Shown here one piece after another: positions 19,514 to 28,156 of a DNA stretch of 64,000 bases. Each line of letters begins with the position of its first letter. Position 1 is the first letter of the stretch. Below the pieces are notes generated by a model, which was given only the letters and a program-made list of their open reading frames with translations, did no database searches and had not been told where the DNA came from. The translations under genes were made by a program, and so were the position numbers. The DNA comes from Halovivax ruber XH-70 (lineage in GTDB: Archaea; Halobacteriota; Halobacteria; Halobacteriales; Natrialbaceae). The stretch spans positions 62,001 through 126,000 of the forward strand of contig NC_019964.1 in the NCBI RefSeq assembly GCF_000328525.1. The letters are read 5' to 3'.

Positions 19514-19993
19514 CTACACGATCGGTTCGCTCTCGCCGTAGGCGGCCACGACGACCGCCGCCGCGTACGCACCCGAGTCGGCGCGAGCCTGCTCGACGTG
19601 AACACTCGCCTCCCCGAGGTCCCACTCTCTGAGGTCGGCACCGGCGTCGATTCCCTCGCGAACGCGACGCTCGACATCGTCGGGGTCCGCTTCGCCCGCT
19701 GCCTCGTAGAACAATCCCGGCCCCTCGTCGATCGACTCGACCCAGCCGAGGCCGGCGCTCACGCTCGTCGGCCCCGCCGCACGCGCCCGCCCCTCGACGA
19801 CCGTCAGGCGCTCGCCCGCCGGTCCGAGGTCGGGCGCCGTCCCGACCGCCTCGACGGGCACGCCAGCCGGAATTACCGAGGAAACGGCCACGAGATTGTA
19901 GTTCTCGATACCCGCATCCGCGAGCGCCCCGTCGTAGGCCGCCATCTCCGTCGGCCCCGTCGACGACCCCCAGACGACCCGAATCGTACTCAT
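19514..19993 (-). CDS. pdaD: Pyruvoyl-dependent arginine decarboxylase
   Basis: 159 residues. The enzyme turns arginine into agmatine, the precursor of polyamines and, in archaea, of agmatidine in the tRNA-Ile2 anticodon. The proenzyme cuts itself at the serine pair in NLVAVSSVIPAG (Ser38-Ser39), leaving a pyruvoyl group on the larger chain. The N-terminal RVVWGSSTGPTEMAAYDGAL and the substrate-loop residues later in the chain fit the family, and the length is normal. The ATG at 19993 (MSTIRVV) is the family start; an upstream ATG at 20038 adds unlikely residues. Confidence 0.92.
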   Translation of the reverse strand: MSTIRVVWGSSTGPTEMAAYDGALADAGIENYNLVAVSSVIPAGVPVEAVGTAPDLGPAGERLTVVEGRARAAGPTSVSAGLGWVESIDEGPGLFYEAAGEADPDDVERRVREGIDAGADLREWDLGEASVHVEQARADSGAYAAAVVVAAYGESEPIV

Positions 19994-20071
19994 TATCCAC
20001 GCTCGGGCCCCGACGGCGTAAGGCGTTGCGATCCGCAATCTACCAGACCGATTGCGGTGCGGCGGCCGCGA

Positions 20072-20305
20072 GCGTGCCCACCGGGCACGCGAGCACGGGG
20101 AAAGGCTGGGTTACACTAGCACGAGAACCGTGAGCGGTGCGCGGTTCGGAGGCCGAAGGCCGAGAACCGCGAATGGCGAACGGCGTAGCCGTGAGCCGAG
20201 CGAGCGGGCCGACGACTGATGTGAAAGCCGCGCTACGCGCGGCTGTAACGGAAGGAGGAGTGCTTTTCATCGAAGTTTTTCCGAGGGCGCGGTGGAGCCG
20301 CGCCC
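20072..20305 (-). repeat. Structured repeat element, copy B, downstream of infB
   Basis: Inverted relative to copy A. Read from the infB stop on the minus strand it has the same order: hairpin 1 (8-bp stem, 20285-20292 with 20298-20305), box 1 with GATGAAAAGCACTCCTCC (20250-20283), hairpin 2 (20226-20244, same sequence as copy A), box 2 with CAGTCGTCGGCCCGCTC (20182-20218), then box 3 with CTAGTGTAACCCAGCC and TTCCCCG (20095-20122), and hairpin 3 (perfect 8-bp stem, 20072-20079 with 20083-20090). An extra hairpin (20140-20147 with 20164-20171) lies between boxes 2 and 3. It begins about 20 bases after the infB stop. Confidence 0.8.
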
Positions 20306-20324
20306 GCAGAGAAAAAGTTCGGTT

Positions 20325-22130
20325 CTATTTACCCCAGAACGGGTCCCGTTTCCGGTGGCGATCGAGGTACATGTTGAGGGCTTCGCGTTCGTCGCCGGGG
20401 ATCTCCTCGGCGAGTTCCTGTTCTAAGATCTTGGCGTGTTTTTCGGGGAGTTCGATCCAGAGTTCTTCGTCTTCGTGGATCTGGCGGCCGACGGTGGGGC
20501 CGTCGATGGCGACGGAGACGCGATTGCCGGCGCGGGCCTCGTCGACGTCCTCGCCCTGTTCCTGAATGCCTTTGACCACGCCGACGCGTTCGGTCTGGTT
20601 GCCGTCGAAGCGGACGACGCGTTCGTTGTTCTGGAGGGTGCCGGCGTTCACTTCGACGCCGACGACGGCCGGGTCGTTCTGGCGGAAGACGTGGTCGGGG
20701 AGGATCCGGAAGCGGGCGGGGCGGGTGATGTTCTCGAGGACGGTGTCTTGCTGGGCGCGTTCGAGTTCTTCGACAAAATCCTCGTAGCCCTCGACGAGCT
20801 GGTAGATGACGTCGTCGGTGAAGAGGCGCACATCGTCGATCTCGGCGCGCTCTGCGGCGTCGTCTAACACGTCGACGTTGAATCCGAGGATGACCTGCTG
20901 TTTGGTGTCCTCGGCGGTGGAGGCGACGGAGATGTCGCGGGGGGCGACGTCGCCGACCTCGGCGCGGACGATGGGGATCTCGGCCTCGCCACAGGCGTCG
21001 GCCATGGCTTCCAGACTGCCGAGGGTGTCGGCCTTGACGACGACGCCCTGTTCTTCGGTTTCGACGGCGATCTCGGCGAGCTCGGCCTCGACCTCCTCGA
21101 TCACGTCGTCTATGTCGCGGTCACGGACGACGCGGACGGGAGCGCCGGCCATGGCGTCGGCGAGGTCGGGGGCGGCCACCTTGATCCCGGCGGCGGCGTC
21201 GACCTGTTCGACGCGCTCGAAGCGACTCTCCGTCCGGATCTCGGCCAGCGGTCGAGGTTGGAGGAGGGCGCGAACGTCGGTGACGATGGGTTCGGTCGTG
21301 CCGCCGACGACGATCGTGTCGTCGGTGCGGATGGTCCCGTCGTAGAGGACGATGTCGACCGTCGCGCCGAAGCCCTTCTCGTCTTTGACTTCGAGGACGG
21401 TGCCGACGCCGGGGCCGGCGACGTCGATCTCCATCTCCTCGCGCATGTAGCGCTGGGAGAGGCCCATCATCACGGTCAGGAGGTCGGGGACGCCCTCGCC
21501 GGTCATCGCGGAGACGGGGACGACGCCGATGTTGCGCTGGAAGTGCTGGACGCGCCAGTAGAGATCGGCGGAGAAGCCCTCGTCGGAGAGTTCGCCGATG
21601 ATCTCGTAGAGGCGTTCGTCCAGATCGCCGCGGACGCGGTCGGACTGTTTGTCGTAGGTCGGTTTGATCGGGGCGTCGTCGGTCGGGTTCCAGCCGGGGA
21701 CGGTGTCGATCTTGTTCGCGGCGACGATGAACGGCGTCTGGGAGCGCTGGAGGATGTCGAGTGCCTCGATCGTCTGGGGCTGGAAGCCGTCGTTGACGTC
21801 GACGACGAGGATCGCGATGTCGGCGAGGTTGCCCCCGCGCGAGCGGAGCGTGGTGAACGAGTGGTGGCCGGGCGTGTCGATGAAGAGGAGGCCGGGGAGG
21901 TCGAAGTCGTCCGGATCGACGAGGTCGCCCGCGATGGCGGAGATGACGTCTAGCGGGACGGCCGTCGCCCCGATGTGCTGGGTGATGGCGCCCGCCTCCC
22001 CCTCGATGACGGCCGAGCCACGGATCTGATCGAGCAGGCTCGTCTTGCCGTGATCGACGTGGCCGAGCACGGCGACGATCGGTGTCCGGAGCGAGGCGTT
22101 TTCGGGGGAATCAGTGTCTGAATCCGACAT
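20325..22130 (-). CDS. infB: Translation initiation factor aIF5B (IF2)
   Basis: 601 residues. The GTPase helps subunit joining and initiator tRNA placement. The G motifs are clear: G1 GHVDHGKT near residue 25, G2 ATAVP region, G3 DTPGHHSF, G4 NKID, G5 SAMTGEG. Domain II follows, then domain III (VVKADTLGSLEAM) and domain IV, ending in the archaeal/eukaryotic-type C-terminal helix (EEIPGDEREALNMYLDRHRKRDPFWGK). No intein is present, although this gene carries one in some archaea. ATG 22130 (MSDSDTDSPE) fits the acidic haloarchaeal N-terminus. It is divergent from the PRC-barrel gene. Confidence 0.96.
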   Translation of the reverse strand: MSDSDTDSPENASLRTPIVAVLGHVDHGKTSLLDQIRGSAVIEGEAGAITQHIGATAVPLDVISAIAGDLVDPDDFDLPGLLFIDTPGHHSFTTLRSRGGNLADIAILVVDVNDGFQPQTIEALDILQRSQTPFIVAANKIDTVPGWNPTDDAPIKPTYDKQSDRVRGDLDERLYEIIGELSDEGFSADLYWRVQHFQRNIGVVPVSAMTGEGVPDLLTVMMGLSQRYMREEMEIDVAGPGVGTVLEVKDEKGFGATVDIVLYDGTIRTDDTIVVGGTTEPIVTDVRALLQPRPLAEIRTESRFERVEQVDAAAGIKVAAPDLADAMAGAPVRVVRDRDIDDVIEEVEAELAEIAVETEEQGVVVKADTLGSLEAMADACGEAEIPIVRAEVGDVAPRDISVASTAEDTKQQVILGFNVDVLDDAAERAEIDDVRLFTDDVIYQLVEGYEDFVEELERAQQDTVLENITRPARFRILPDHVFRQNDPAVVGVEVNAGTLQNNERVVRFDGNQTERVGVVKGIQEQGEDVDEARAGNRVSVAIDGPTVGRQIHEDEELWIELPEKHAKILEQELAEEIPGDEREALNMYLDRHRKRDPFWGK

Positions 22131-22292
22131 GCAAACCACCAGAGAAGGCTCTTGGTCGAGAGTCCCCGGGCCGACAGTTAAACCCATCGTCACGGATCGT
22201 GGGCCGATTCGGCTGGAGCGGGGTGCGAGGCGTCAGACGCCCGTCTTCCACGAACCCGAATGTTAATAGCCGACCGGCGTGACGTTGTCGGC

Positions 22293-22538
22293 ATGAGCGA
22301 CATACTCGCCGAAAACCTGTCGGGCAAGTCCGTCATGGGGGCGGACGGGACCGAGCTCGGACTCCTCTACAACATCACGATGGACCTCTCCTCGGGCCAG
22401 CTACACGATCTGGTCGTCGAACCCGACGAGGAACTGCCGGGTCGCGCCGTCGACTTCGATCGCAACGACGCCGGTCGCTTCCAGATACCCGTCTCCCGGG
22501 TAAAGGCCGTCAAAGACTACATCGTCGTCGAACGCTAA
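22293..22538 (+). CDS. PRC-barrel domain protein
   Basis: 81 residues forming a single PRC-barrel (LSGKSVMGADGTELGLLYNI, LHDLVVEPDEELPG, FQIPVSRVKAVKDYIVV). PRC-barrels occur in RimM and in photosynthetic reaction centre H subunits; the stand-alone archaeal form is thought to work in RNA or ribosome metabolism, which is inference. It lies 21 bases upstream of nob1 on the same strand, so the pair is probably an operon linked to ribosome maturation, back to back with infB. Confidence 0.88.
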   Translation: MSDILAENLSGKSVMGADGTELGLLYNITMDLSSGQLHDLVVEPDEELPGRAVDFDRNDAGRFQIPVSRVKAVKDYIVVER

Positions 22539-22559
22539 TTCTTCGTTACTCGATCTCGC

Positions 22560-23018
22560 ATGTACGTTCTCGACTCGTCGGCGTTTATCCACGACTTCCA
22601 CACCACCGAACAGACCGCGACGATTCCGCTCGTCCGCGAAGAACTCGAAGACGAGAGTGCCTATCGCTACGATGCGATGGAGGGCTCGGGGATGCACATA
22701 CACATTCCCGACGAGGACACGATCGAGAAGGTCCGTCGGGCGGCCCGCGAGTCCGGCGATCTCGACGTCCTCTCCGACACGGACGTTCGACTCGTCGCCG
22801 CGACGTTCGAACTCGACGGCACCCTGGTCACCGACGACTACGCGATGCAAAACGTCGCCGAGAAGCTCTCGGTCGCCGTCGAGTTCATCGCCCGCGAGGG
22901 GATCGACGAACAGCGCGACTGGCGCTTCCAGTGTCGCGGCTGCGGGCGCGAGTTCGACGAGAAGAAAGAGCGCTGTCCGATCTGCGGCAGCGAACTGACC
23001 CGGAAGAATCCGACCTGA
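22560..23018 (+). CDS. nob1: rRNA endonuclease Nob1
   Basis: 152 residues. Nob1 cuts the 3' end of pre-16S rRNA. The PIN nuclease domain has YVLDSSAFI (first catalytic Asp), later acidic residues in VLSDTDVRLVAA and TLVTDDYAMQNVA. A C-terminal zinc ribbon (CRGCGREF and CPICGSEL) spans residues ~122-146. Size and domain order match archaeal Nob1. It follows the PRC-barrel gene by 21 bases. The 174 bases after it (to 23192) hold no gene that I can see. Confidence 0.93.
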   Translation: MYVLDSSAFIHDFHTTEQTATIPLVREELEDESAYRYDAMEGSGMHIHIPDEDTIEKVRRAARESGDLDVLSDTDVRLVAATFELDGTLVTDDYAMQNVAEKLSVAVEFIAREGIDEQRDWRFQCRGCGREFDEKKERCPICGSELTRKNPT

Positions 23019-23192
23019 GCGCTACACTGGGCGCCCACGTCGGTTTCGGCGGGCGGTGGGTATGGTTTCACCGGGGGTTGGTGAGCGAGCTATCCTGACA
23101 GACTCACGTGTGGCCCTCGCCTTCTCCTCCTGTGAGTGCCACTGGTGGTCTCTTACGCGTTCATCGTTCGGATCCCCGGCAACAGTGTCGGT

Positions 23193-24503
23193 CTACCCGA
23201 CGAGCTCTAAGTACTGGGTGTAGAAGACGAACGCGTTGTAGAGGCCGTGGACGAGCGCCGGGACGAGCAGGTTGTTCGTCCGGGCGTAGACGATACCGAG
23301 GGCGAGCGAGAGGGCGAAGACGATGCCCAGACTCACGAGGAGGCCGCCGACGGAGCCGCCTGAGTACGCGATCAGGTGTGCGCTGGCGAAGGCAACGCTG
23401 GCGACGACGATCGCGCCGGGTTTCGAGAAGTACTCGTACAGCCCCTTCTGGATCACGTTCCGGTAGAGCAGTTCCTCGAACGGGCCGATGACGAGGATCG
23501 AGGCGACGGCCAGGACGAGCAGGAGTTCGGGGGTGCCCTGGGCCCGGTCGAAGCTGCTGTGGTCGGTGCTCTCGACTCCGGTCGAGCCGAGGAGGAGTCC
23601 GATCACGATCGCGATTCCGGCGAGGGCGGCGATGCCGCCGAGGACGTACCCGAGATCTCGCAGCCGGGGGATACGTAGATCGAGGTACGATCGACCGCGG
23701 CCGGTCCAGGTGAGGTAGGCGCCAGCGACGGAGGCTGTCCCCAGGACGGTCGCGACCTGCGTGAGTACCGACTGCGTGGTCGTCGGGAGTTCGGTCGTCG
23801 CCTCGCCGGTGAGCAGTGGAACGGCGAGCCCGCCGATGAGCGTGACCCAGGCCAGAATCGTCGCGTAGCCGAACGCCCCGAGCAGGCTGTAACCGATCGT
23901 CGCACGGAGCCGGCGGGCGAGTTGTTCGGTCGAGAGGTCGGCGTAGATGGCCGTCCCCGCGGCGACGGTGAGGATCGATCCGACGAACGCGACGAGCAAG
24001 GAGGGCGCGTCGGCGATCGGCGGCACCCCGAAGTCGGTCGTATAGCCGTTGGTGAGTCCGTAGACCGCGCCGAGTGCGCCCCCGGCGCTCGTCAGTGATA
24101 CGAGCGGGCCCGCGATCGTGCGCGAAAGGATCCCGTGGCGAACGGCAAAGACGGCGGCGAGCGAGAGAAGTCCGAGTCCGACGATGGCGAGCGAAACGGC
24201 GTCGACGCCAGCCGTCCGGAGCGGCCGGGCGGCGCCCAGGACCGCGAGCGTCGCGGTGAAGAGGCCGGCGACGATCGACAGGTCCGCGACGGTGTCCGGA
24301 AACGGGTTCGTCGAATCGGCACTGGTGTCCGACGAGCCCGTCGTGGTGTCGCCGTTCGACCGACCGTCGCCGTTCGTCACGGGCGCGGCAGATCGACCGC
24401 CGTTCGCTGCCGTATCGGCCGATCGATCGCCGCTCGCATCCGCGTCACCTGCGCCGTCCGGGCGCTCCGCGGTGTCGTCGGCCGGATCAGACCCGCCGGT
24501 CAT
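23193..24503 (-). CDS. CPBP-family intramembrane metalloprotease
   Basis: 436 residues. The first ~90 are a low-complexity Gly/Asp/Ser/Asn linker. The rest has about ten hydrophobic helices. The CPBP (Rce1-like) motifs are in order: EELLYRNVIQ (EExxxR), FASAHLIAY (FxxxH) and HGLYNAFVF (HxxxN), which together form the membrane-embedded active site. Family members cleave prenylated proteins or act in bacteriocin maturation and immunity; the substrate here is unknown. The gene is 16 kb from the halocin-like gene, so no link is implied. It is monocistronic. Confidence 0.9.
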   Translation of the reverse strand: MTGGSDPADDTAERPDGAGDADASGDRSADTAANGGRSAAPVTNGDGRSNGDTTTGSSDTSADSTNPFPDTVADLSIVAGLFTATLAVLGAARPLRTAGVDAVSLAIVGLGLLSLAAVFAVRHGILSRTIAGPLVSLTSAGGALGAVYGLTNGYTTDFGVPPIADAPSLLVAFVGSILTVAAGTAIYADLSTEQLARRLRATIGYSLLGAFGYATILAWVTLIGGLAVPLLTGEATTELPTTTQSVLTQVATVLGTASVAGAYLTWTGRGRSYLDLRIPRLRDLGYVLGGIAALAGIAIVIGLLLGSTGVESTDHSSFDRAQGTPELLLVLAVASILVIGPFEELLYRNVIQKGLYEYFSKPGAIVVASVAFASAHLIAYSGGSVGGLLVSLGIVFALSLALGIVYARTNNLLVPALVHGLYNAFVFYTQYLELVG

Positions 24504-24607
24504 GCGCGGTGGTTGGGCGACGACGCTAATGGGCCTGTGGATTTGGGTCGGGTGGCTCGTGTCGACGCCACCTCGTACTCACTGGGTGCGAGCGGACCTG
24601 GCCGCGA

Positions 24608-25918
24608 TCACCGCTCGACGCGTAGTGCGGTCTTTGCTTCGACGGCCCGCGCCTCCTCGAAGTCGCCACCACCGAGGAGGCCACGGGTGGCCTTCTTGGC
24701 CCACTCGACGGCGGGCTGCTCGAAGGTGTTCACGCCGGCGAGTTCGCCCGCCATCACGCATGCGGCCTCCAGCCCGTAGAGGAGGCCGCCGAGTTCGAAG
24801 GCGTCGACGCGTTCGAGCTCGATGCGGACCGTCGGGCGACCGGCTGCGGCGAGACTGGCCTCCGTGGCGCGGAACTCGGCGTCGAGCAGTTCCTCGAGCG
24901 AGCCGCCGCCGAGGTAGGCCAGATCGTCGACGTCGGTCGGTGGAATCGGCTGTGCTGGCCGTTCCCGGGGCGTGACGAACGTGACCTGCGTGTTTCGCGG
25001 GCCAGCCCGGTAGAGCTGCAGTTGGGAGTGCTGGTCGGTGGCGCCGAGTGCGCGGACGGGCGTCTGGCCCAGTCCATCCTTGCCGAGGCTCTCGGCCCAG
25101 AGCTGGGCGAACCACTCGGCCGTCGTCTCGAGGGACTCGGCGTAGGGCATGAACGCGTTGACCTGTGCCCCGCGAGCAGCGAGGGCGTGGCAGGTCGCGC
25201 CGTAGGCGTAGGCGGGACACTCGTAGAGCGACCCGGTGAGCGTCTCGGCTTCGGCGGCGGCGCCGTTGAGCAGTGATTCGAGGTCGAGTCCACCCGCCGC
25301 AGCGGCGACGAGCCCGACCGCCGAGAGCGCGGAGTACCGGCCGGGGACGCCGTCGGGTACGTCGAGCGCGGGCAGGTCGTGCGTCTCCGCGAGGTCGCGA
25401 AGCGGGCCCGCTTCGCCCGTCGTCACGATCGTCCGCTCGGTCCAGTCGACACCCGCCGACTCGAAGGCCTCGCGGACGACGAGGAAGTTCGCCAGGGTCT
25501 CGGCGGTCGTGCCGGACCGCGAGACGACGTTGATCGCGGTTCGATCCAGCGCGAGCGCGTCGAGGCTGTCGCGCACCCACTCGGGGTCGACGTTGTCGAG
25601 GAAGACCGTCTCGACGTCGGCGTCGAGCGCATCGACGATCGTCGCCGCGCCGAGCGCACTCCCGCCGATGCCGATCGTCACGAGCGCGTCGATCTCGCCG
25701 CCGTCGGGGCCGGCGATCGGCTCGACGGCCGCTCGAATCTCGTCCGGGTCGGTCCGTTCCGGCAGGTTCAGCGCGGCGTACCCGTGTTCGCCCTCGGCCC
25801 GTCCGGCTGCGATACGTTCGTGTGCGGTGGCCACCCGCTCGTCGAGTCGGTCGAGCGACGCCCGGGAGATACCCGGGGACGCGACCGACGCGAGCGCGTT
25901 GCCGATGTCGACGTCCAT
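24608..25918 (-). CDS. pgi: Glucose-6-phosphate isomerase
   Basis: 436 residues. It interconverts glucose-6-phosphate and fructose-6-phosphate in the cytoplasm. The sugar-phosphate binding (SIS) folds are clear: VTIGIGGSALGAATI, then VVSRSGTTAETLANFLVVRE. Catalytic-region residues lie in GATDQHSQLQLYRAGP and in the C-terminal GVNTFEQPAVEWAKKATRGLL. Length matches the shorter archaeal/bacterial PGI form. The ATG at 25918 begins MDVDIGNALAS; an ATG 15 codons upstream is possible but less likely. It is divergent from the gene at 26130, with 211 non-coding bases between. Confidence 0.94.
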   Translation of the reverse strand: MDVDIGNALASVASPGISRASLDRLDERVATAHERIAAGRAEGEHGYAALNLPERTDPDEIRAAVEPIAGPDGGEIDALVTIGIGGSALGAATIVDALDADVETVFLDNVDPEWVRDSLDALALDRTAINVVSRSGTTAETLANFLVVREAFESAGVDWTERTIVTTGEAGPLRDLAETHDLPALDVPDGVPGRYSALSAVGLVAAAAGGLDLESLLNGAAAEAETLTGSLYECPAYAYGATCHALAARGAQVNAFMPYAESLETTAEWFAQLWAESLGKDGLGQTPVRALGATDQHSQLQLYRAGPRNTQVTFVTPRERPAQPIPPTDVDDLAYLGGGSLEELLDAEFRATEASLAAAGRPTVRIELERVDAFELGGLLYGLEAACVMAGELAGVNTFEQPAVEWAKKATRGLLGGGDFEEARAVEAKTALRVER

Positions 25919-26129
25919 GCTCGCATTCCCGAGAGCAGCCGTCAAAGGCGTTCTCATCGGCACCGAGAGGCTCGTGCATGGGCGTCCTCATGGCGGACGT
26001 GGGTGGAACGGGACCGATGGCGGCCGTCCACCACCGGCGGATTCGTCCCTCACCGGGGCTGGCGTCTACCGGACAAGATAGCGCTCGTCGAGCGAAACCC
26101 CGAAACCGTTCCCGCTCCTCTGAACGGGT

Positions 26130-26645
26130 ATGACAGACGACAGTACCGGTGTGGGCTCCGACGTGGCCGTCGAGAACGCTGTAACGGGCACGTTCGTCGT
26201 CACGCACGCGGACGAGAACAGCGCCGTCCTCCGTGACGTCGAGACGGCGCAGGTGCACACGCTCACCGCGAATCCGGATTTCGACGAACACGACGTGATC
26301 GAGGCGACCGTCGCACCGGAACCCCCGATGGGTGTCGCCTGGGAGGTGGCCGACCTCGTCGACCACTGGACCGTCGACGTGATCGACAGCGACCTCTCGC
26401 CGACCACGCACGAACGCGATCTCGCCGACGACCTGGCCGTCGGTGACCTGGAGACTGTCGAACGCGCCGGTACGGGCGAGATCCACGTTTTGTCCGTGCC
26501 GCCGGGCGAGGTCGAAGCGGCTGCCGCCGACGTCGTCGACGACGTCGAAACCGTCGCCAGAGCGGCTCGGCTCGACGCCGTGCGAGTCGAGGTCCGACGT
26601 GACGGGTCCGAGGGCGTACTCAGCGTTCGCTACTTGCCGGATTGA
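26130..26645 (+). CDS. Conserved haloarchaeal protein (DUF5812-like)
   Basis: 171 residues, acidic and soluble. The first ~85 residues look like a small beta domain (GTFVVTHADENSAVLRDVETAQVHTL, DVIEATVAPEPPMGVAWEV), and the rest like an alpha/beta domain (GEIHVLSVPPGEVEAAAADV, RLDAVRVEVRRD). This matches a haloarchaea-only family that I recall as DUF5812; not checked. No catalytic motif is visible. It is convergent with the gene at 26685. Confidence 0.72.
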   Translation: MTDDSTGVGSDVAVENAVTGTFVVTHADENSAVLRDVETAQVHTLTANPDFDEHDVIEATVAPEPPMGVAWEVADLVDHWTVDVIDSDLSPTTHERDLADDLAVGDLETVERAGTGEIHVLSVPPGEVEAAAADVVDDVETVARAARLDAVRVEVRRDGSEGVLSVRYLPD

Positions 26646-26684
26646 TCGTCATGTGAACCTGTGCGGGCTGGGTGGCGGTCGCCG

Positions 26685-27074
26685 TCAGTTCGACTCGTCG
26701 GTCGCCGTCCCGGAGTGGGTAGGACCGCCGGCGCTCTGGACCGCCCAGCTTCCCTGCAGGTCGCAGGCCTCGCGGACCGTGTACTCGATCTCGCTGTTCT
26801 CGTCGATCAGCGCTCCCCCGTCGACACGCTCGACCTGGAGGGGGACGTCCAGACTGTTGCCACAGCAGCCGACGCCGACGAACTCTTCCCAGGCGTCGCC
26901 CTCGCGGGCCTCGTCGTGTACCTTTCGGAGGTAGGCACGGAACGAGGGCTTCTCGACCTGAAACCGGCCCCACGAGGAGAGGTCGGCGGGGTAGGAGACG
27001 ACGACGCGCTCGGCCCGCTCGGGGTCGCTGTCGACTGCATCGACCGCCGGTGTCTGTGTGGACTGGTTGGCCAT
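26685..27074 (-). CDS. Conserved haloarchaeal protein of unknown function
   Basis: 129 residues, soluble. The core is RVVVSYPADLSSWGRFQVEKPSFRAYLRKV, then WEEFVGVGCCGNSLDVPLQVERV and EYTVREACDLQGSW. Cysteines in GVGCCGNS and EACDLQG may form a metal or disulfide site. I recognise the layout as a small haloarchaeal family but cannot name it with certainty. ATG 27074 (MANQSTQ) was chosen; the open frame extends upstream but reads as non-protein. It is divergent from secF, which starts 165 bases away. Confidence 0.65.
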   Translation of the reverse strand: MANQSTQTPAVDAVDSDPERAERVVVSYPADLSSWGRFQVEKPSFRAYLRKVHDEAREGDAWEEFVGVGCCGNSLDVPLQVERVDGGALIDENSEIEYTVREACDLQGSWAVQSAGGPTHSGTATDESN

Positions 27075-27238
27075 ACCGGTAGTGATGCACTCTACGCACA
27101 AAACCGTCTCGCCACCCCCGTGTCCGCTCTCGTCGGTCACCATCGGCAACGAGCCCGCCCGATCGTGAGGGGGTGAACCCGCGCCCTGGGTCCGATTGAG
27201 AAGGTTTACGTGGCGGCCATTGGTAGCCGGGAACATCT

Positions 27239-28156
27239 ATGGCCTCACTAGAGGTACCCGAGCTGGCGTACGAGGAGTACACGAATCGCCAGCTCGCTGC
27301 CGTCCCGCTCGCGATTCTCGCCGTCGCAGTGGCCGTGCTGGGGATCACGTTCGCGTTGACCGGCGCGCCACTCGGCCTCGGCATCGAGTTCACGGGTGGT
27401 GCGGAGTTGACGATCGCGACCACGGCCGATCAGGACGAGGTCGCCGCGGCGTTCGAGCAGGAACCGACGTCGATCCAGCCGGTCGAAGGTAGCGATCAGT
27501 ACATCGTCCAGTTCGCCGCCAGCGACCTCGAAGGGTTCGACGAAGACGGACAGGCGATACTCCAGGATCTGGTCGATCAGGCCGACGAGAATCTGGCCCC
27601 ATCAGCGGGGGCAGACGGCTCGTCGCCAGTCGTCGGTGAGTCGCTGACGTCGGCGTCGTTCGGCCAGCAGATCCAGTTCACCGCACTGATCGGGCTGGTC
27701 GTCGCGTTCATCGGAATGAGCGCTATCACGTTCGGGCTGTTCCGGACGTTCGTTCCGTCGGTCGCCGTCTCCCTCTCGGCCTTCTCAGATCTCATCATCC
27801 CGCTCGCGTTCATGAGTCTCTTCGACATCCAGCTCACCCTCGGAACCGTCGCCGCGCTCCTGATGCTCATCGGTTACTCGGTCGACTCGGACATCCTGCT
27901 CAACAACCACGTCCTGCGCCGGAGTGGCTCGTTCTACGAGAGCGTCCACCGCTCGATGCGGACGGGGATCACGATGACGGTGACCTCGACGGTCGCGATG
28001 CTCGTCATGGCAGCTGTCTCGTGGTTCTTCGGGATCGGTTTGCTTCGCGACATCGGTCTGATCCTCGCCGTCGGTCTCATCGCGGACCTGATGAACACCT
28101 ATCTGATGAACGTGAGCCTGCTTCGCTGGTACAAGTTCGAGGGGGTGAGCCGATGA
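27239..28156 (+). CDS. secF: Protein-export membrane protein SecF
   Basis: 305 residues. SecF pairs with SecD to assist Sec-dependent export, using the ion gradient. One N-terminal helix is followed by a periplasmic-side domain that starts with LGIEFTGGAELTI, then five helices. The conserved SDLIIPLAF and the GYSVDSDILLNNHVLR motif of helix 4/5 are present. As in other archaea secF precedes secD, the reverse of the bacterial order. The secD ATG overlaps its stop (ATGA). Confidence 0.95.
   Translation: MASLEVPELAYEEYTNRQLAAVPLAILAVAVAVLGITFALTGAPLGLGIEFTGGAELTIATTADQDEVAAAFEQEPTSIQPVEGSDQYIVQFAASDLEGFDEDGQAILQDLVDQADENLAPSAGADGSSPVVGESLTSASFGQQIQFTALIGLVVAFIGMSAITFGLFRTFVPSVAVSLSAFSDLIIPLAFMSLFDIQLTLGTVAALLMLIGYSVDSDILLNNHVLRRSGSFYESVHRSMRTGITMTVTSTVAMLVMAAVSWFFGIGLLRDIGLILAVGLIADLMNTYLMNVSLLRWYKFEGVSR

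Noticed and set aside
23193-24503. Link between the CPBP protease and the halocin-like gene
   Set aside because: CPBP proteases can take part in bacteriocin systems, but this gene is 16 kb away with normal composition, so nothing ties the two together.
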